DNA of 64,000 bases from CAWFQB01 sp965277875 (GCA_965277875.1 CBDIDV010000001.1:1-64000), one strand, 5' to 3'. Positions 1 through 9,600 are shown, numbered from the stretch's first letter. Translations and numbers: made by a program. Notes: a model not told the origin generated them from the sequence alone.

Positions 1-461
1 ATGTCGGCAACATTCATACTTTACAGTATGAGAAGGCCTCCGGCGATACCGGAGGAGGCGGCGACGCCAACACGGGCATGAGTTCGTGGGGCAACGGTGC
101 ATATTCCATCGCCGGCATTGAGCAGACGGCGGACACCATCGCCATCGCCGAGGTCTGGGATCCCGGCAACGGCACCAGCATTGACAGCCTGGAGGGACGC
201 CCTTGGGGTTCGCTGCTGACTTCATGCGACGTTTACAAGCTGCCAGGCCGCAACTTTCCGGCGCAAACGGCAGACGACAAGTGGGCCGGTTCAGGCCAGT
301 GTACCAACGATTGGAACCAGCCGGCCGGACAGGGACACTTCAACCGGGGCAACTACATATTTGCGGACGGCCACGCCAAGTCTCAGACCTGGGGACAGGT
401 GCGCCACAACGACTTTTATGAGTTCAAACGCGCCAAGCCCACCCAGACGTTCTCGCCGTAA
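1..461 (+). CDS. Prepilin-like protein with H-X9-DG C-terminus (5' truncated)
   Basis: The reading frame is open from base 3 at the window edge, so the gene begins outside; the first internal ATG at 78 is not its start. The C-terminal segment contains GHFNRGNYIFADGHAKS, the H-X9-DG signature that closes type II secretion pseudopilin-like (DUF1559 / SBP_bac_10-like) proteins, which are abundant in Planctomycetota and Armatimonadota. The hydrophobic prepilin N-terminus would lie upstream and cannot be seen. By family, such proteins are exported, membrane-anchored and of unknown exact role. The stop at 459-461 is followed within 10 bases by a perfect 14-bp hairpin. Confidence 0.75.
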   Translation, partial: VGNIHTLQYEKASGDTGGGGDANTGMSSWGNGAYSIAGIEQTADTIAIAEVWDPGNGTSIDSLEGRPWGSLLTSCDVYKLPGRNFPAQTADDKWAGSGQCTNDWNQPAGQGHFNRGNYIFADGHAKSQTWGQVRHNDFYEFKRAKPTQTFSP

Positions 462-467
462 CAGCAA

Positions 468-510
468 ATTGCGCCTGTGCGGAACGCCAGTGGCTTCGCA
501 CAGGCGCAAT
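468..510 (+). terminator. Perfect 14-bp hairpin after the prepilin-like gene
   Basis: Arms 468-481 and 497-510 (ATTGCGCCTGTGCG and its exact reverse complement) enclose a 15-base loop just after the stop codon. No U-tract follows (CTCTCC), so it may stabilise the 3' end or act as an imperfect terminator. Confidence 0.55.
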
Positions 511-594
511 CTCTCCAGAAACGATTAGTGCTTCGGCTTGTTGGGGCGGATCGCCCTTAGGATATACGGCGGCAGCGCGCAAAGGCGGATAAAA

Positions 595-885
595 ATGCGG
601 ATGAATAAGAAGCAGATGCAAACAGGCAGATATGCGAAAATGATTTCAGCCGGGGCAGGCATGGCGCTGCTAGCGCTGGGCGTGACAGGCTGCCATTCGG
701 ATCAGCCGGCGGCAATTACAACCGTTCCGGTACAAACGTCCTCCTCGGCGCAAACAACACCGGGCGCAGCACAGACGACTCAGCTTCCGCCCGAAGCCCA
801 GCAAAAACTTCAGGGCATGTCGCCTGCGGACAAGGAAAAGTACCAGAAGCTGATGGAAAAGGCGCAGGGCGGGGCCGGACACTAG
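595..885 (+). CDS. Small predicted lipoprotein
   Basis: About 96 residues. The start at 595 is chosen because AAGGCGG (581-587) gives a Shine-Dalgarno site at good spacing; a second ATG lies at 601. The N-terminus is basic (MRMNKKQMQTGRYAK), followed by a hydrophobic stretch and the lipobox V-T-G-C at about residue 32, so the mature protein is probably lipid-anchored outside the inner membrane. The mature part is rich in Thr, Gln and Pro and ends with a charged helix (MSPADKEKYQKLMEKAQ). No family is recognised. It sits between the prepilin-like gene and the TPR gene on the same strand. Confidence 0.6.
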   Translation: MRMNKKQMQTGRYAKMISAGAGMALLALGVTGCHSDQPAAITTVPVQTSSSAQTTPGAAQTTQLPPEAQQKLQGMSPADKEKYQKLMEKAQGGAGH

Positions 886-997
886 ACGAATTCGAATCAA
901 GACCGGATTTGTTTGCGCTCCGCAGGAACAAGGCAACGCTGCTTTTCGGGGCGGGGCGCGCTCGGCAGCGGCTACAGCCATTTCAACGCAAGACGCT

Positions 998-2755
998 ATG
1001 AACGCAACACCCGATAATTTACCCGCCGAACCCACGTCCTCCGAGGGCGCGGGTTCGGCGACCCTGCGCGCCACAGAAAAGCCCGCGCCGAAACGCGTCC
1101 CGCGCGCGTCCACACGCCGCCTGCTGGCCGCGCTGCTGTTTCTCCTGCTGCTGTGGGGCGGCAGGATGGGGGCGTGCGCTTGGCAGGAAACGCAACTGCG
1201 CGAGGCCTATTTGCCCGCCCTGCGCGAGCAGGCGCGGCAGCATCCGTTCGACGGGCGTTTGCTCATGGTTCTGGCCGTGCGGCAGGCGCAGGCGCGGCAG
1301 TACGCCGAGGCCGCGCAGACGTTTCAGCAGACTGTGGGCGCGGGCGAAAACACGCCCTGGGTCTGGCTCGCCTGGGCCGCCTCGCAGGCGTCCGCCGGCA
1401 GGCCCGTTGAGGCAGGGGCCACGCTGCTGTTTGGAATGCGGCAGCCCGCGCTTGCGCCCGTCCTGCGCGCCGCTTTGCAGCGGTACAGCGCGCTGACTGC
1501 CGACACTCCCCCCGGCGTGGCCGCGCAGACCATCTGCCCCCGGACGCCCTCCGAACTGCTGCTCCCTTATACGCGGGGCAGTCTGCTGAACGGTCTCGCC
1601 GCGTGGTACGGGCGGCGGCACCCGGGGCAAAGCGGGTTTGCGACCCGGCAGGAGTGGGCGCGGGAACAGCCAAATAGCGGACAGGCGCAGCTGCTGTGGG
1701 CCGAAGCGCTGCTCAAAAACGAATGCTATGCCGAAGCCGAAGGCGCGGCGCGGCGCGCCCTGCTGCTGCTGCCCGACTCTTTGTCCGCCCATCTGGATCT
1801 GGCGGACGCGCTTTACCACGAGGGAGCGGGCGGCAAAGCGGGCCGGGAATACGCCGTGACAGCCCGCGCGCATCCCGATTCGCTGCGCGCCCTGCTCGGC
1901 CTCGGGCAGACGGCGCTGAACAGCAAAATGCTGACGATGGGCGTGGACGTGTTCAGCAAGGCTGTCGCCCTCGCGCCGGACTCGGCGGACGCTTGGATCG
2001 GCCTGGGCAAAGCGTATTATAATCAAGCCCTCGACCTGGGCCACTGCCTGACGTGTTATGAGACCGCGCACCGTCTGGCCCCCCATCGCACCGACTTTTA
2101 TGCCGCTTATGCCGATGCGCTGCGCGAAAAGTCGCGCTATGCCGAGGCCGAAAACCTGCTGCGCACACGTCTGGCCGCCGCGCCCACCGATGCGTCCGCC
2201 TGCTACTATCTGGCCCTCACGCTGCTTGCCTCCGATGTCACGCCCGCGCGTCAGAGCGAGGCGGAAGCCTGCCTGCGCCGCTCGCTGGAGCTTCAGCCGC
2301 GCGGCCCCTCCGTGGTCGCCCATCTGGGACGCCTGCTTGCCGAGGAGGGACGCAATGAGGAAGCCCTGGGGTATCTGGAGGCCGCGATGCAGGCCGACCC
2401 GCGCGATCTGGCTTCGGCAATGGCGCTGAATCGCGTGTACCGCGCCACGGGACATCTGAAAGAGGCTTTAGAAGGCAAGGCGCGTATCGCCGCGATGACG
2501 CGCTATGCCACCGAAACAAAGCAGATGGAAGACCAGCTGCAGCTGCACCCGCTTGATGCCGCGCTGTATTTGAAAACCGCCGCGCTGTACGCGTCCGGCG
2601 GCGAGGAAGAAAAGGCCATACACTATCGGGACGCCGCCGCCCTTCTCCAGCAGCATTCTCCGCAGGCCGCGCATGGCATCGGCATTTTGAGAAAGGCGAC
2701 TGAACGGGGCGTCCCCATGCCCGGACGCGCAGAAGGAACGCCTGCGCGCCCATGA
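998..2755 (+). CDS. Membrane-anchored tetratricopeptide repeat protein
   Basis: 585 residues. A basic cytoplasmic N-terminus is followed by one membrane segment (about residues 40-57, LLAALLFLLLLWGG). The rest is helical, with repeated TPR signatures such as NSGQAQLLWAEALLKNECYAEAEGAARRAL, here quoted only by its start NSGQAQLLWAEALLKN, and later units spaced about 34 residues apart. TPR arrays act as protein-protein scaffolds. The last codon overlaps the ATG of the next gene (ATGA at 2752-2755), so the two are translationally coupled. That neighbour is a CRTAC1/ASPIC-UnbV beta-propeller protein, a combination common in Acidobacteriota and Planctomycetota. The partner molecule is unknown. Confidence 0.8.
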   Translation: MNATPDNLPAEPTSSEGAGSATLRATEKPAPKRVPRASTRRLLAALLFLLLLWGGRMGACAWQETQLREAYLPALREQARQHPFDGRLLMVLAVRQAQARQYAEAAQTFQQTVGAGENTPWVWLAWAASQASAGRPVEAGATLLFGMRQPALAPVLRAALQRYSALTADTPPGVAAQTICPRTPSELLLPYTRGSLLNGLAAWYGRRHPGQSGFATRQEWAREQPNSGQAQLLWAEALLKNECYAEAEGAARRALLLLPDSLSAHLDLADALYHEGAGGKAGREYAVTARAHPDSLRALLGLGQTALNSKMLTMGVDVFSKAVALAPDSADAWIGLGKAYYNQALDLGHCLTCYETAHRLAPHRTDFYAAYADALREKSRYAEAENLLRTRLAAAPTDASACYYLALTLLASDVTPARQSEAEACLRRSLELQPRGPSVVAHLGRLLAEEGRNEEALGYLEAAMQADPRDLASAMALNRVYRATGHLKEALEGKARIAAMTRYATETKQMEDQLQLHPLDAALYLKTAALYASGGEEEKAIHYRDAAALLQQHSPQAAHGIGILRKATERGVPMPGRAEGTPARP

Positions 2756-4518
2756 ACTTTCGGTCACGCCCGCCCGCAGCATCCAGTCCTGACCGCCGGG
2801 AGCTTTGCGCCCTGTGGTGTCACGCGTCTTTGCGCGCACTTCGATGCGCGTCGGCGCGTTTGTGCACCGCGTTGCTGCTGGCGCTTGGCGGGTGTCATAA
2901 ACCGGGAGAAACGGGCGCTGCCGCGTATCCGCCTCGCATGGCCGCTGTTACTGCCCCGTCGTTCGCTTTCGAGGACGTGACGACCCAGGCGGGGTTAGAT
3001 TACAAGTGGCAGATCGAAGGCAAGCGCCCGCTGACTATCCTGCAGACAATCGGCAACGGCTGCGCCTTTTTAGATTATGACAACGACGGCAATCTCGACA
3101 TTCTGCTTGTCGGCCCCCGACTGGCCCTTTATAAAGGGGATGGACACGGCCATTTTACGGACGTGACGCATCAAACGGGCCTGGATCGACTGCACGGAAA
3201 TTTTCTGGGCTGCGCCGTGGGCGATTACGACAACGATGGCTACGACGACCTATATATCAGCGGCTATCGCACCGGCCGGTTGCTGCACAACGAAAAGGGG
3301 CAGGGATTTCGGGATGTGACCGCGCTCGCGGGCCTGCACGCGCAGCCCTGGGGGACGGCGGCGAGTTTCGTGGACGTGGACGGGGACGGTAAACTCGATC
3401 TCATGGTCGGCAATTATGTCGCGTTCGATGCGGATACCAACCCGCAGTTGTGCCGCTTCGGGAGTGTCCTGTCGGCGTGCGGCCCCCACTATTATAATCC
3501 CGAGTACGCCGCGCTGTATCACAACGAAGGCGGGGGCCGGTTCCGGGATGTAAGCGGAGCAAGCGGGGCGCGCAACGTGTCCGGCAAAACGCTGGGTCTG
3601 GCCTGCGCGGATTACGACGGTTCGGGGCGGCAAAGCATCGCGGTCGCCAACGACGAGATGCCGGGCGACCTGCTGCAAAATACGCCGCAAGGTTTGAAGA
3701 ATGTCGGGGCAAGCGCGGGCGTCGCGTTGGACAACGACGGACGCGCGCACGGCGGCATGGGCCTTGACTGGGGCGACTACGACGGCGACGGGCGGCTGGA
3801 TCTGGCGGTCGCCACCTTTGAGCATGAGCCGAAGAACATCTATCACAACGACGATGGAAGCACGTTTAGTGATCGCTCGGTCACGCTGGGCGTGGCCGAA
3901 AAGCTGATGATGTATGTGTCGTTCGGCGTCAAGTTTGTGGACGCGGACAACGACGGCTGGCTGGACCTGATCTTCACCAACGGCCATGTCGAGGACAACA
4001 TCGGCGCAATCGAGCAGGCGGGCATGTACCGCAATCCCTGCGTGTTCCTGCACAATCTCGGCGGCAGGCATTTTGAACAGATCACGGTCGGGGATGCTAA
4101 GGTCAGCCGCCCGATTGTCGGGCGCGGGCTGGCAGTCGGCGACTTTGACAACGATGGCAGAATGGACGCGCTTGTCGTAGACAGCGAGGGCACGCCCCTC
4201 CTCCTGCACAACGTCACGCAAAATAAATGTCACTGGCTGAGCGTCCGGCTGATCGGCAGCAAAAGCAACCGCGACGGATTGGGCGCGCTGGTCACGGTGC
4301 AGTCGGAGGGGCGCAGTCTGCTGCGCCGCTGCGCCACGGACGGCTCGTACCTGTCCGCTTCGGATCGTCGCGTCCATTTTGGGCTGGGGCAGGCTGCCCG
4401 TCCTGTCCGCATCACGGTTCGCTGGCCCTCCGGCCAGACCGATGTTGTTGATGATGTCGCCCCGGATCGCGCGGTAACGCTGCGTGAAGGTGCTAAATCC
4501 TTTGTGCCGGAACGCTGA
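2752..4518 (+). CDS. FG-GAP/VCBS repeat protein with ASPIC/UnbV C-terminal domain (CRTAC1-like lipoprotein)
   Basis: 588 residues. The N-terminal signal ends in a lipobox-like L-G-G-C (about residue 48), so it is probably an exported lipoprotein. It contains a series of calcium-binding FG-GAP/VCBS motifs of the type D-x-D-x-D-G-x-x-D (DYDNDGNLDI, DYDNDGYDDL, DVDGDGKLDL, DYDGDGRLDL, DADNDGWLDL, DFDNDGRMDA), which build a beta-propeller. The C-terminus, from about residue 500, matches the ASPIC/UnbV domain (RDGLGALVTV, then SDRRVHFGLGQA). It is coupled to the TPR gene by a 4-base overlap. The role of the family is uncertain; adhesion or extracellular ligand binding is usually suggested. Confidence 0.85.
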   Translation: MNFRSRPPAASSPDRRELCALWCHASLRALRCASARLCTALLLALGGCHKPGETGAAAYPPRMAAVTAPSFAFEDVTTQAGLDYKWQIEGKRPLTILQTIGNGCAFLDYDNDGNLDILLVGPRLALYKGDGHGHFTDVTHQTGLDRLHGNFLGCAVGDYDNDGYDDLYISGYRTGRLLHNEKGQGFRDVTALAGLHAQPWGTAASFVDVDGDGKLDLMVGNYVAFDADTNPQLCRFGSVLSACGPHYYNPEYAALYHNEGGGRFRDVSGASGARNVSGKTLGLACADYDGSGRQSIAVANDEMPGDLLQNTPQGLKNVGASAGVALDNDGRAHGGMGLDWGDYDGDGRLDLAVATFEHEPKNIYHNDDGSTFSDRSVTLGVAEKLMMYVSFGVKFVDADNDGWLDLIFTNGHVEDNIGAIEQAGMYRNPCVFLHNLGGRHFEQITVGDAKVSRPIVGRGLAVGDFDNDGRMDALVVDSEGTPLLLHNVTQNKCHWLSVRLIGSKSNRDGLGALVTVQSEGRSLLRRCATDGSYLSASDRRVHFGLGQAARPVRITVRWPSGQTDVVDDVAPDRAVTLREGAKSFVPER

Positions 4519-4580
4519 TGCGATGTCGTATGTTTGCTATACCTGCATACTTTCGCTGCACTTGCTACGCTTGATGACCT

Positions 4581-5744
4581 ATGTTCCATAAATCACGTTA
4601 TCGTTTCACCATGCAGGCTGTTTTCCTGCCTGTCGGCGCGTTCCTGATGCTGACGGCAGCCGTTGCACTGCTTGTAGCAGCCGGGTGCGCGCGGCCCAAC
4701 ATAGCGTCGCCGCTGCCGGATGCCGCGCCCCCCCGCGTCCCCTCTGCGTTTGTCGGCAGCGCAGCCTGTGCGGCCTGCCACCCCTCTGAATACAACAGCC
4801 ACAAGCATACCCATCATGCGGCTACGCTGGTCGAGGTGACGCGGGCCGCTCTGGGCAAATTGACCCCGCCCACCGGCCCGGTTCCCCGCACGGCCCTGGT
4901 CGTCGAGGAACAAAACGGCCGTTTTGCGTTTGGAATGCCCCGGCAATCCGATGCCGTCGCCCCCATCGAGTACGCGCTGGGATCAGGGCAGGCGGGGATG
5001 ACGTTTGTGTCGTATGTGGGGGAGGGGAAGCTGGCAGAGTTTCGCGCGAGTTATTTCCCGCATCAAAAGAGGTGGTATGCCACGCCCGGCCAGGAAGACC
5101 TGTCGCTCGACTCTCTGGGCCGCATTCATTCCCGCGAGGATGGGCGCAAGTGCCTGCTTTGTCATGCCGTAACCCTTCCGTCCGAACCCATGCGCCCCGA
5201 CCCGCGCTTCTTCGGCGTGGGCTGCGAGTCCTGTCACGGAGCGGGCAGCAGCCATATCGCAGCTGTGCAGGCGGGTAGGCCCACGCAGGATGCAATGGAA
5301 CATCTGGCTGGGTGGCCTGCCAGCCGCCTGAACACGATGTGCGGCAAATGCCATGGAACCGAGCAGGACGTGACCGAGCAGCATCTGCCCAAGGACATGA
5401 CCAACCGTTTGCAGCCGTATGGCCTGATGCAGAGCCAGTGTTACAAACTGACCCATGATACTTTGTCCTGCATTACCTGCCACAATCCCCATGCTAATGT
5501 CGAAACGCACCCGGCCACATATGAGGCCGCCTGCTTGACGTGCCATGCCGCTTCCAATACGTCCCGCCCGCCGCAATCGTCGGCCATGACGCAGGGCCGC
5601 GTATGTCCCATGAACGCTGCTCGCGGCTGCATCGGCTGTCATATGTCCGCTCGTTCGGCCATCGCCGGCACAGAACTCCCCATGAACATGGCCGACCACT
5701 TCATTCGGCGCTATCCTGCGCGCTCACTTCCCTCCGCTCCCTGA
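4581..5744 (+). CDS. Seven-heme c-type cytochrome lipoprotein
   Basis: 387 residues. The signal ends in an A-A-G-C lipobox (about residue 34). Seven CXXCH heme-attachment motifs are present: CAACH, CLLCH, CESCH, CGKCH, CITCH, CLTCH and CIGCH. The spacing and the pattern of extra histidines resemble the cytochrome c554 / multiheme electron-transfer family, which acts in the periplasm or at the cell surface. The final segment (MNMADHFIRRYP) is a typical last-heme tail. It follows the ASPIC/UnbV gene by 62 bases on the same strand and probably belongs to the same operon, suggesting an envelope redox complex scaffolded by the TPR protein. The electron donor and acceptor cannot be told from sequence. 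Confidence 0.85.
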   Translation: MFHKSRYRFTMQAVFLPVGAFLMLTAAVALLVAAGCARPNIASPLPDAAPPRVPSAFVGSAACAACHPSEYNSHKHTHHAATLVEVTRAALGKLTPPTGPVPRTALVVEEQNGRFAFGMPRQSDAVAPIEYALGSGQAGMTFVSYVGEGKLAEFRASYFPHQKRWYATPGQEDLSLDSLGRIHSREDGRKCLLCHAVTLPSEPMRPDPRFFGVGCESCHGAGSSHIAAVQAGRPTQDAMEHLAGWPASRLNTMCGKCHGTEQDVTEQHLPKDMTNRLQPYGLMQSQCYKLTHDTLSCITCHNPHANVETHPATYEAACLTCHAASNTSRPPQSSAMTQGRVCPMNAARGCIGCHMSARSAIAGTELPMNMADHFIRRYPARSLPSAP

Positions 5745-6177
5745 ACAATATACAATCCCCGAGTTATTTGCCTGTCCTCGGCCTCCTTCTCAGCGGGCGC
5801 AGCGAAACCCGCCCGGCACGAGAAAGATGTCGGAGATGGGAAAGCCGATCTTGGCGTCCGGGGAATGATTCCGCCCGTGGTCAACCGCGACCAGTCGCCC
5901 CGTTTCGATATTCGATTAGCCTGCTCGATCTTCCAGAGACGCAGTGAGCATGACATTCCACTCACACCCCTAAAGGCATGGGATAGGAGAAGCATGTCCA
6001 AAAAAACGGTCGATTTTTCGGCAAAAGCGGCTGTCAGCATATTTCAGGAAGGAGTTGTTCAGCACAACGCAGAACTTTGTGCCTGCGAGCAGTATCAAAG
6101 ATTGTCAGCCCCCTCGCGGCACTGCAAGTCACGCCCACCAACGACCCGGTGGCGAAGCCGTAAGGCTTCCCCTCAAA
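5745..6177 (+). other. Leader region of the GH2 gene with two adjacent hairpins
   Basis: 433 bases without a confident gene. Immediately before the GH2 start are two adjacent stems: CCACC(6137-6141)/GGTGG and then GAAGCC-GTAA-GGCTTC, the second closed by a GNRA tetraloop (about 6154-6169), ending 8 bases before ATG 6178. A small ORF starting at 5994 (MSKKTVDFSAKAAVSIF...) has a good Shine-Dalgarno site (AGGAG at 5986) and runs into the GH2 gene in another frame; it could be a leader peptide or a relic. No known riboswitch was matched with confidence. Confidence 0.4.
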
Positions 6178-9100
6178 ATGTCACGATCAACAGCTATGAA
6201 AACACGATATTTCGCATTTCTCCTGTCTCTGCTCCTCGGCGCGCTTGCGTGTCCCGCATTCGCGCAGGATAGCGGCCGCGTCTCTCCCGCGACGCTCCCG
6301 ATGCCATTGCCGTCCGCCGCGCCGAGGCCGCCGGACCAGCTTCGCGCCCATAATCCGTGGAACCTGCCGATGACGGGCGACTGGCGGTTCCGACTGACCC
6401 ACGGGCAGATCAAGGCGGGGCAGTTCCAGCTGGGCGCGCCGGTCCCTCACGACCTGACGGCCTCCACCCACCAGAACGAGAACCCGCCGGAAGCCGCGTT
6501 CGACGGCCATGCCGACACGCGCTGGTGCGCTAGCGGCCCTGACTACCCGCAGTGGCTGCAGGCAGACCTTGGGAAAGTGCGGCGCATAAATGGCGTGACC
6601 CTCATCTGGGAGAACCCCGGCGACACTTACGAGTGCCGCATCGAGGGGCGCAACCAGGGCGGCAAATGGAGGACCTTAGCGGACGCGACCGCCGCGCCGG
6701 GGATCGGCGACGGCCCCGTCACGCTGACGCGCGCAGATGTCCGCTACGTCCGCGTCTTTGTGACCGCGAACTCTTCCGGCAAGCACTGGGCGTCGCTGCG
6801 CGAGTTTCAGATCCGAACTACCGAAAATGGTCAGGAAGTCGCCTGGCAGCCTGCCCCGAAGCCTCTTAGTACGGACATGCCGGTGGCGGTGCGAGACGCC
6901 TTCGCCGCGCCTGACTTCAACGACACGAAGTGGGACACTGTTTCAGTCCCCTCCAACTGGGAGATGGCCGGCTACTCGCTGCCCACGTATGACAGCGTGG
7001 ACAATACTGTCGGCCTGTACCGGCGTTCCGTCACCGTCCCCCCAACCTGGGCGGGCAAGCGCGTCATCTGGCACTTCGACGGCGCTCTGGACGGCGCGGA
7101 AGTCTGGGTCAACGGTCAGAAGGCCGGCTACCACGAGAGCGGCTACACGGCGTGGGACATCGACCTGACGGGGTTGGTGCGTCCTGGTCAGCGGAATCTG
7201 TTTGCCGTGCGCGTCTCGAAGACGACGCCCTCCTTTGACGCCGACACAGGCGATTTTCAGTCCATGGGCGGCATCTATAGGGACACGTCGCTGATTGCCG
7301 TGCCTGAGACGCACGTTTCCGACATCACGGTGCGGACGCCGCTGGCCGCGAACTACAAAGATGCGACCCTCTTCACTCAAGTGAGCGTCGCAGGAGCGCC
7401 CGGCCAGACCGTGGCCGTCGTGGGGAAACTGATGCGCGGCGATGGACGCCCGACCCCGTTGACGCTCGCGGGCCAGGGACGCATTCAGGCCGACGGAACC
7501 GTGCAGATTGCCATGAGCGTCCCCGTGAAGGCGCCCGCCCTCTGGTCGGCGGAGAAGCCGAACCTTTACTACGTCGTCTTTGAGATGACCGGCAGCGGGA
7601 AGACGATTGAGAGGGTCGAGGAACGTTTCGGGTTCAAGCAGATCGAGGTCAAGAACAACGTCGTGCTTTGGAACGGGATGCCCATCAAATGCACCGGCGT
7701 CTGCCGCCATGACTTCTGGGCCGACAAAGGCTTCGCTCTGACCGAGGCCGACTGGGTCAAAGACCTGACGCTGATGAAGGCCGCCAACATCAACGCCGTC
7801 CGAACCAGCCACTACAACCACGCCCAGCGGTTCTTAGAGCTATGCGACGAGAAGGGGATGTACATTCTCGATGAAGTTCCCTATTGCTGGATCAATGACC
7901 AGGTCAAAGACCTCGCCTATGCGCCCTACCTGCTGCAGCGCGGGCAAGAAACGGTCGCGCGGGACAAGAACCGGCCCTGTGTGCTGGCTTGGAGTCTGGG
8001 CAACGAGAACCCCGATGGAATCGACTCGCAGATGGTTCTGGATCTGATCGCCAAAACCGACCCGACCCGCCCGGCATTCGTCTCCGGGCAGGACCCGAAC
8101 AGCATTAAAGGCCAGCTCTGGAAAGACGATCATTATCCCGGCCCGGACACCATAGACCGGTTCGCCCGCAACACGAAGTGGGGCGCGAACATCACCGAGC
8201 ATCCGCATACTTTCTACGAGAAGGAAGTCCAGGACTACGACCCCGGCGCCTCCGATCTCTGGTCCGAGACTCTCATCAAGACCTGGGACAAGCTGTGGAA
8301 GGCCCCGAACATCCTCGGCTCGTTCATCTGGGAATGGCAGAACCAGGGCGTGGCCGACAAGAACGAGGATACAACAACCGACTTTTACCATGGCCCGGAT
8401 TACATGCGCCAGGAGAACAACAAGGGCATCGTCTCCGCCTATCGTGTGCCGAAGCCGGAATGGTGGATCGTCAAGAGCGCTTACAGCCCGGTTGTGGCCG
8501 GAGCCAGGACGGTCAGCCCGGCGGGCGGCGTCTGCACGGTTCCGATCACGAACCACTACTCGTTCACGGACCTCCAGGAACTGACCTGCCGCTGGAGCGC
8601 GTTGAGCGGGGGAACGAGGCTGCAAGGCGGCGTCTCTCACATCGCCTGTGGGCCGCTGCAGTCCATGACGGCGTCGTTCCCGGCCCCGCCCGGCATGACG
8701 ACGCTGCGGCTCGAGTTTTTACGGCCCGATGCCAGCTCAGTTATCGCGTTCAACCTCGCCGTGGCGGGCGTTCCTCTCCCCGCCGCGCCGCCGGCGCTGG
8801 CGGATGGCGGCGCCCTGACCACGCAGGACGGCCCGGACACGCTTATCCTCCGCAATTCCCTCCAGCAGATCGCGTTCGGCAAGCGCACCGGAACCATCCA
8901 GTCCTGGCGCGTTGGTGGCCGGGACGTGCTGCTGGGCGGGCCGACACTCAATCTGGGCGAGGGCAAAGCCGGGAGCGAATCCGGCATGTACCGCGCCAAG
9001 CAGCCGCCGGTCACAAATGACGCCCACGTCTCGGCAGCGCTGGGGGCGGGCGGCGTGATGCATGTCGCCGTTTCCAGCAGCGTCCTCGCGGCGGCGGGCG

Positions 9101-9600
9101 GATCGCCGCTCGGTACGCTCATCGCGACGTATGACCTTACGCCGAACGCCGAAATGACGGTGAACTGGACACTGAACTGGACGGCGGATAACACTTCTCT
9201 CTGGGAGGAGGGCGTCAAGTTCAGTATGCCGCCCGGCATGACTCTTATAGCCTGGCAGCGCGACTCGTACTTCACCGACTATCCGGCCGGGCACCTCGGC
9301 GCGCCGTCGGGGACGGCGCGGGCGGGCGACCTCCTGTTTCGGGCCTCCAAGCGCGGTCTGCACTGGCTGACGCTCACGGATCGCAGCGGGGCGGGCCTCG
9401 CGCTTCTGCCGACGGATGTTCCGCTCGTGGGCCGCGCCGAGGCCGCCGCGACCAGCACGGCGCTGTTTGCCAGCCGCGAGGTCGCTGGGCCGCACGGCCT
9501 CAGCGGTTCCTGGGTAGCCGACCACGCGATTCGCGCTGACCGGGGAAAGTCTCTTTCCGGCGGCTTCACTCTCCGCGCCCTCTGTGGTCCCGCCCGGTGA
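6178..9600 (+). CDS. Secreted glycoside hydrolase family 2 protein with F5/8-type carbohydrate-binding domain
   Basis: 1140 residues from ATG 6178; ATG 6196 is an alternative. The signal peptide ends near CPAFAQ (residue 30). A galactose-binding-like F5/8 C (CBM32-type) domain occupies about residues 90-216 (AAFDGHADTRWCASG, then HWASLREFQIR). The GH2 sugar-binding fold follows (about 245-385, VPSNWEMAGY, GGIYRDTSL), then an Ig-like linker, then the TIM barrel from about 490. The acid/base glutamate is in SLGNENP (E610). The nucleophile is probably E674 in ITEHPH, just before GSFIWEWQNQG. Family members cleave beta-galactosides, glucuronides or mannosides; the substrate is not assignable. A further beta-rich domain (about 900-1140) resembles the LacZ small-chain region. 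Neighbours give no sugar-pathway context. Confidence 0.85.
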   Translation: MSRSTAMKTRYFAFLLSLLLGALACPAFAQDSGRVSPATLPMPLPSAAPRPPDQLRAHNPWNLPMTGDWRFRLTHGQIKAGQFQLGAPVPHDLTASTHQNENPPEAAFDGHADTRWCASGPDYPQWLQADLGKVRRINGVTLIWENPGDTYECRIEGRNQGGKWRTLADATAAPGIGDGPVTLTRADVRYVRVFVTANSSGKHWASLREFQIRTTENGQEVAWQPAPKPLSTDMPVAVRDAFAAPDFNDTKWDTVSVPSNWEMAGYSLPTYDSVDNTVGLYRRSVTVPPTWAGKRVIWHFDGALDGAEVWVNGQKAGYHESGYTAWDIDLTGLVRPGQRNLFAVRVSKTTPSFDADTGDFQSMGGIYRDTSLIAVPETHVSDITVRTPLAANYKDATLFTQVSVAGAPGQTVAVVGKLMRGDGRPTPLTLAGQGRIQADGTVQIAMSVPVKAPALWSAEKPNLYYVVFEMTGSGKTIERVEERFGFKQIEVKNNVVLWNGMPIKCTGVCRHDFWADKGFALTEADWVKDLTLMKAANINAVRTSHYNHAQRFLELCDEKGMYILDEVPYCWINDQVKDLAYAPYLLQRGQETVARDKNRPCVLAWSLGNENPDGIDSQMVLDLIAKTDPTRPAFVSGQDPNSIKGQLWKDDHYPGPDTIDRFARNTKWGANITEHPHTFYEKEVQDYDPGASDLWSETLIKTWDKLWKAPNILGSFIWEWQNQGVADKNEDTTTDFYHGPDYMRQENNKGIVSAYRVPKPEWWIVKSAYSPVVAGARTVSPAGGVCTVPITNHYSFTDLQELTCRWSALSGGTRLQGGVSHIACGPLQSMTASFPAPPGMTTLRLEFLRPDASSVIAFNLAVAGVPLPAAPPALADGGALTTQDGPDTLILRNSLQQIAFGKRTGTIQSWRVGGRDVLLGGPTLNLGEGKAGSESGMYRAKQPPVTNDAHVSAALGAGGVMHVAVSSSVLAAAGGSPLGTLIATYDLTPNAEMTVNWTLNWTADNTSLWEEGVKFSMPPGMTLIAWQRDSYFTDYPAGHLGAPSGTARAGDLLFRASKRGLHWLTLTDRSGAGLALLPTDVPLVGRAEAAATSTALFASREVAGPHGLSGSWVADHAIRADRGKSLSGGFTLRALCGPAR

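Noticed and set aside
1019..2455. 478-residue minus-strand ORF opposite the TPR gene
   Set aside because: GC-rich antisense frame with low-complexity Gly/Arg/Gln text and no domain; the plus-strand TPR repeats explain the region.
3250..4377. 375-residue minus-strand ORF opposite the ASPIC/UnbV gene
   Set aside because: Mirror of FG-GAP repeats on the opposite strand; it has no recognisable features of its own.
6130..6177. c-di-GMP (GEMM) riboswitch before the GH2 gene
   Set aside because: There is a superficial likeness in GCGAAGCC and stem layout, but conserved core bases of that class are not present.
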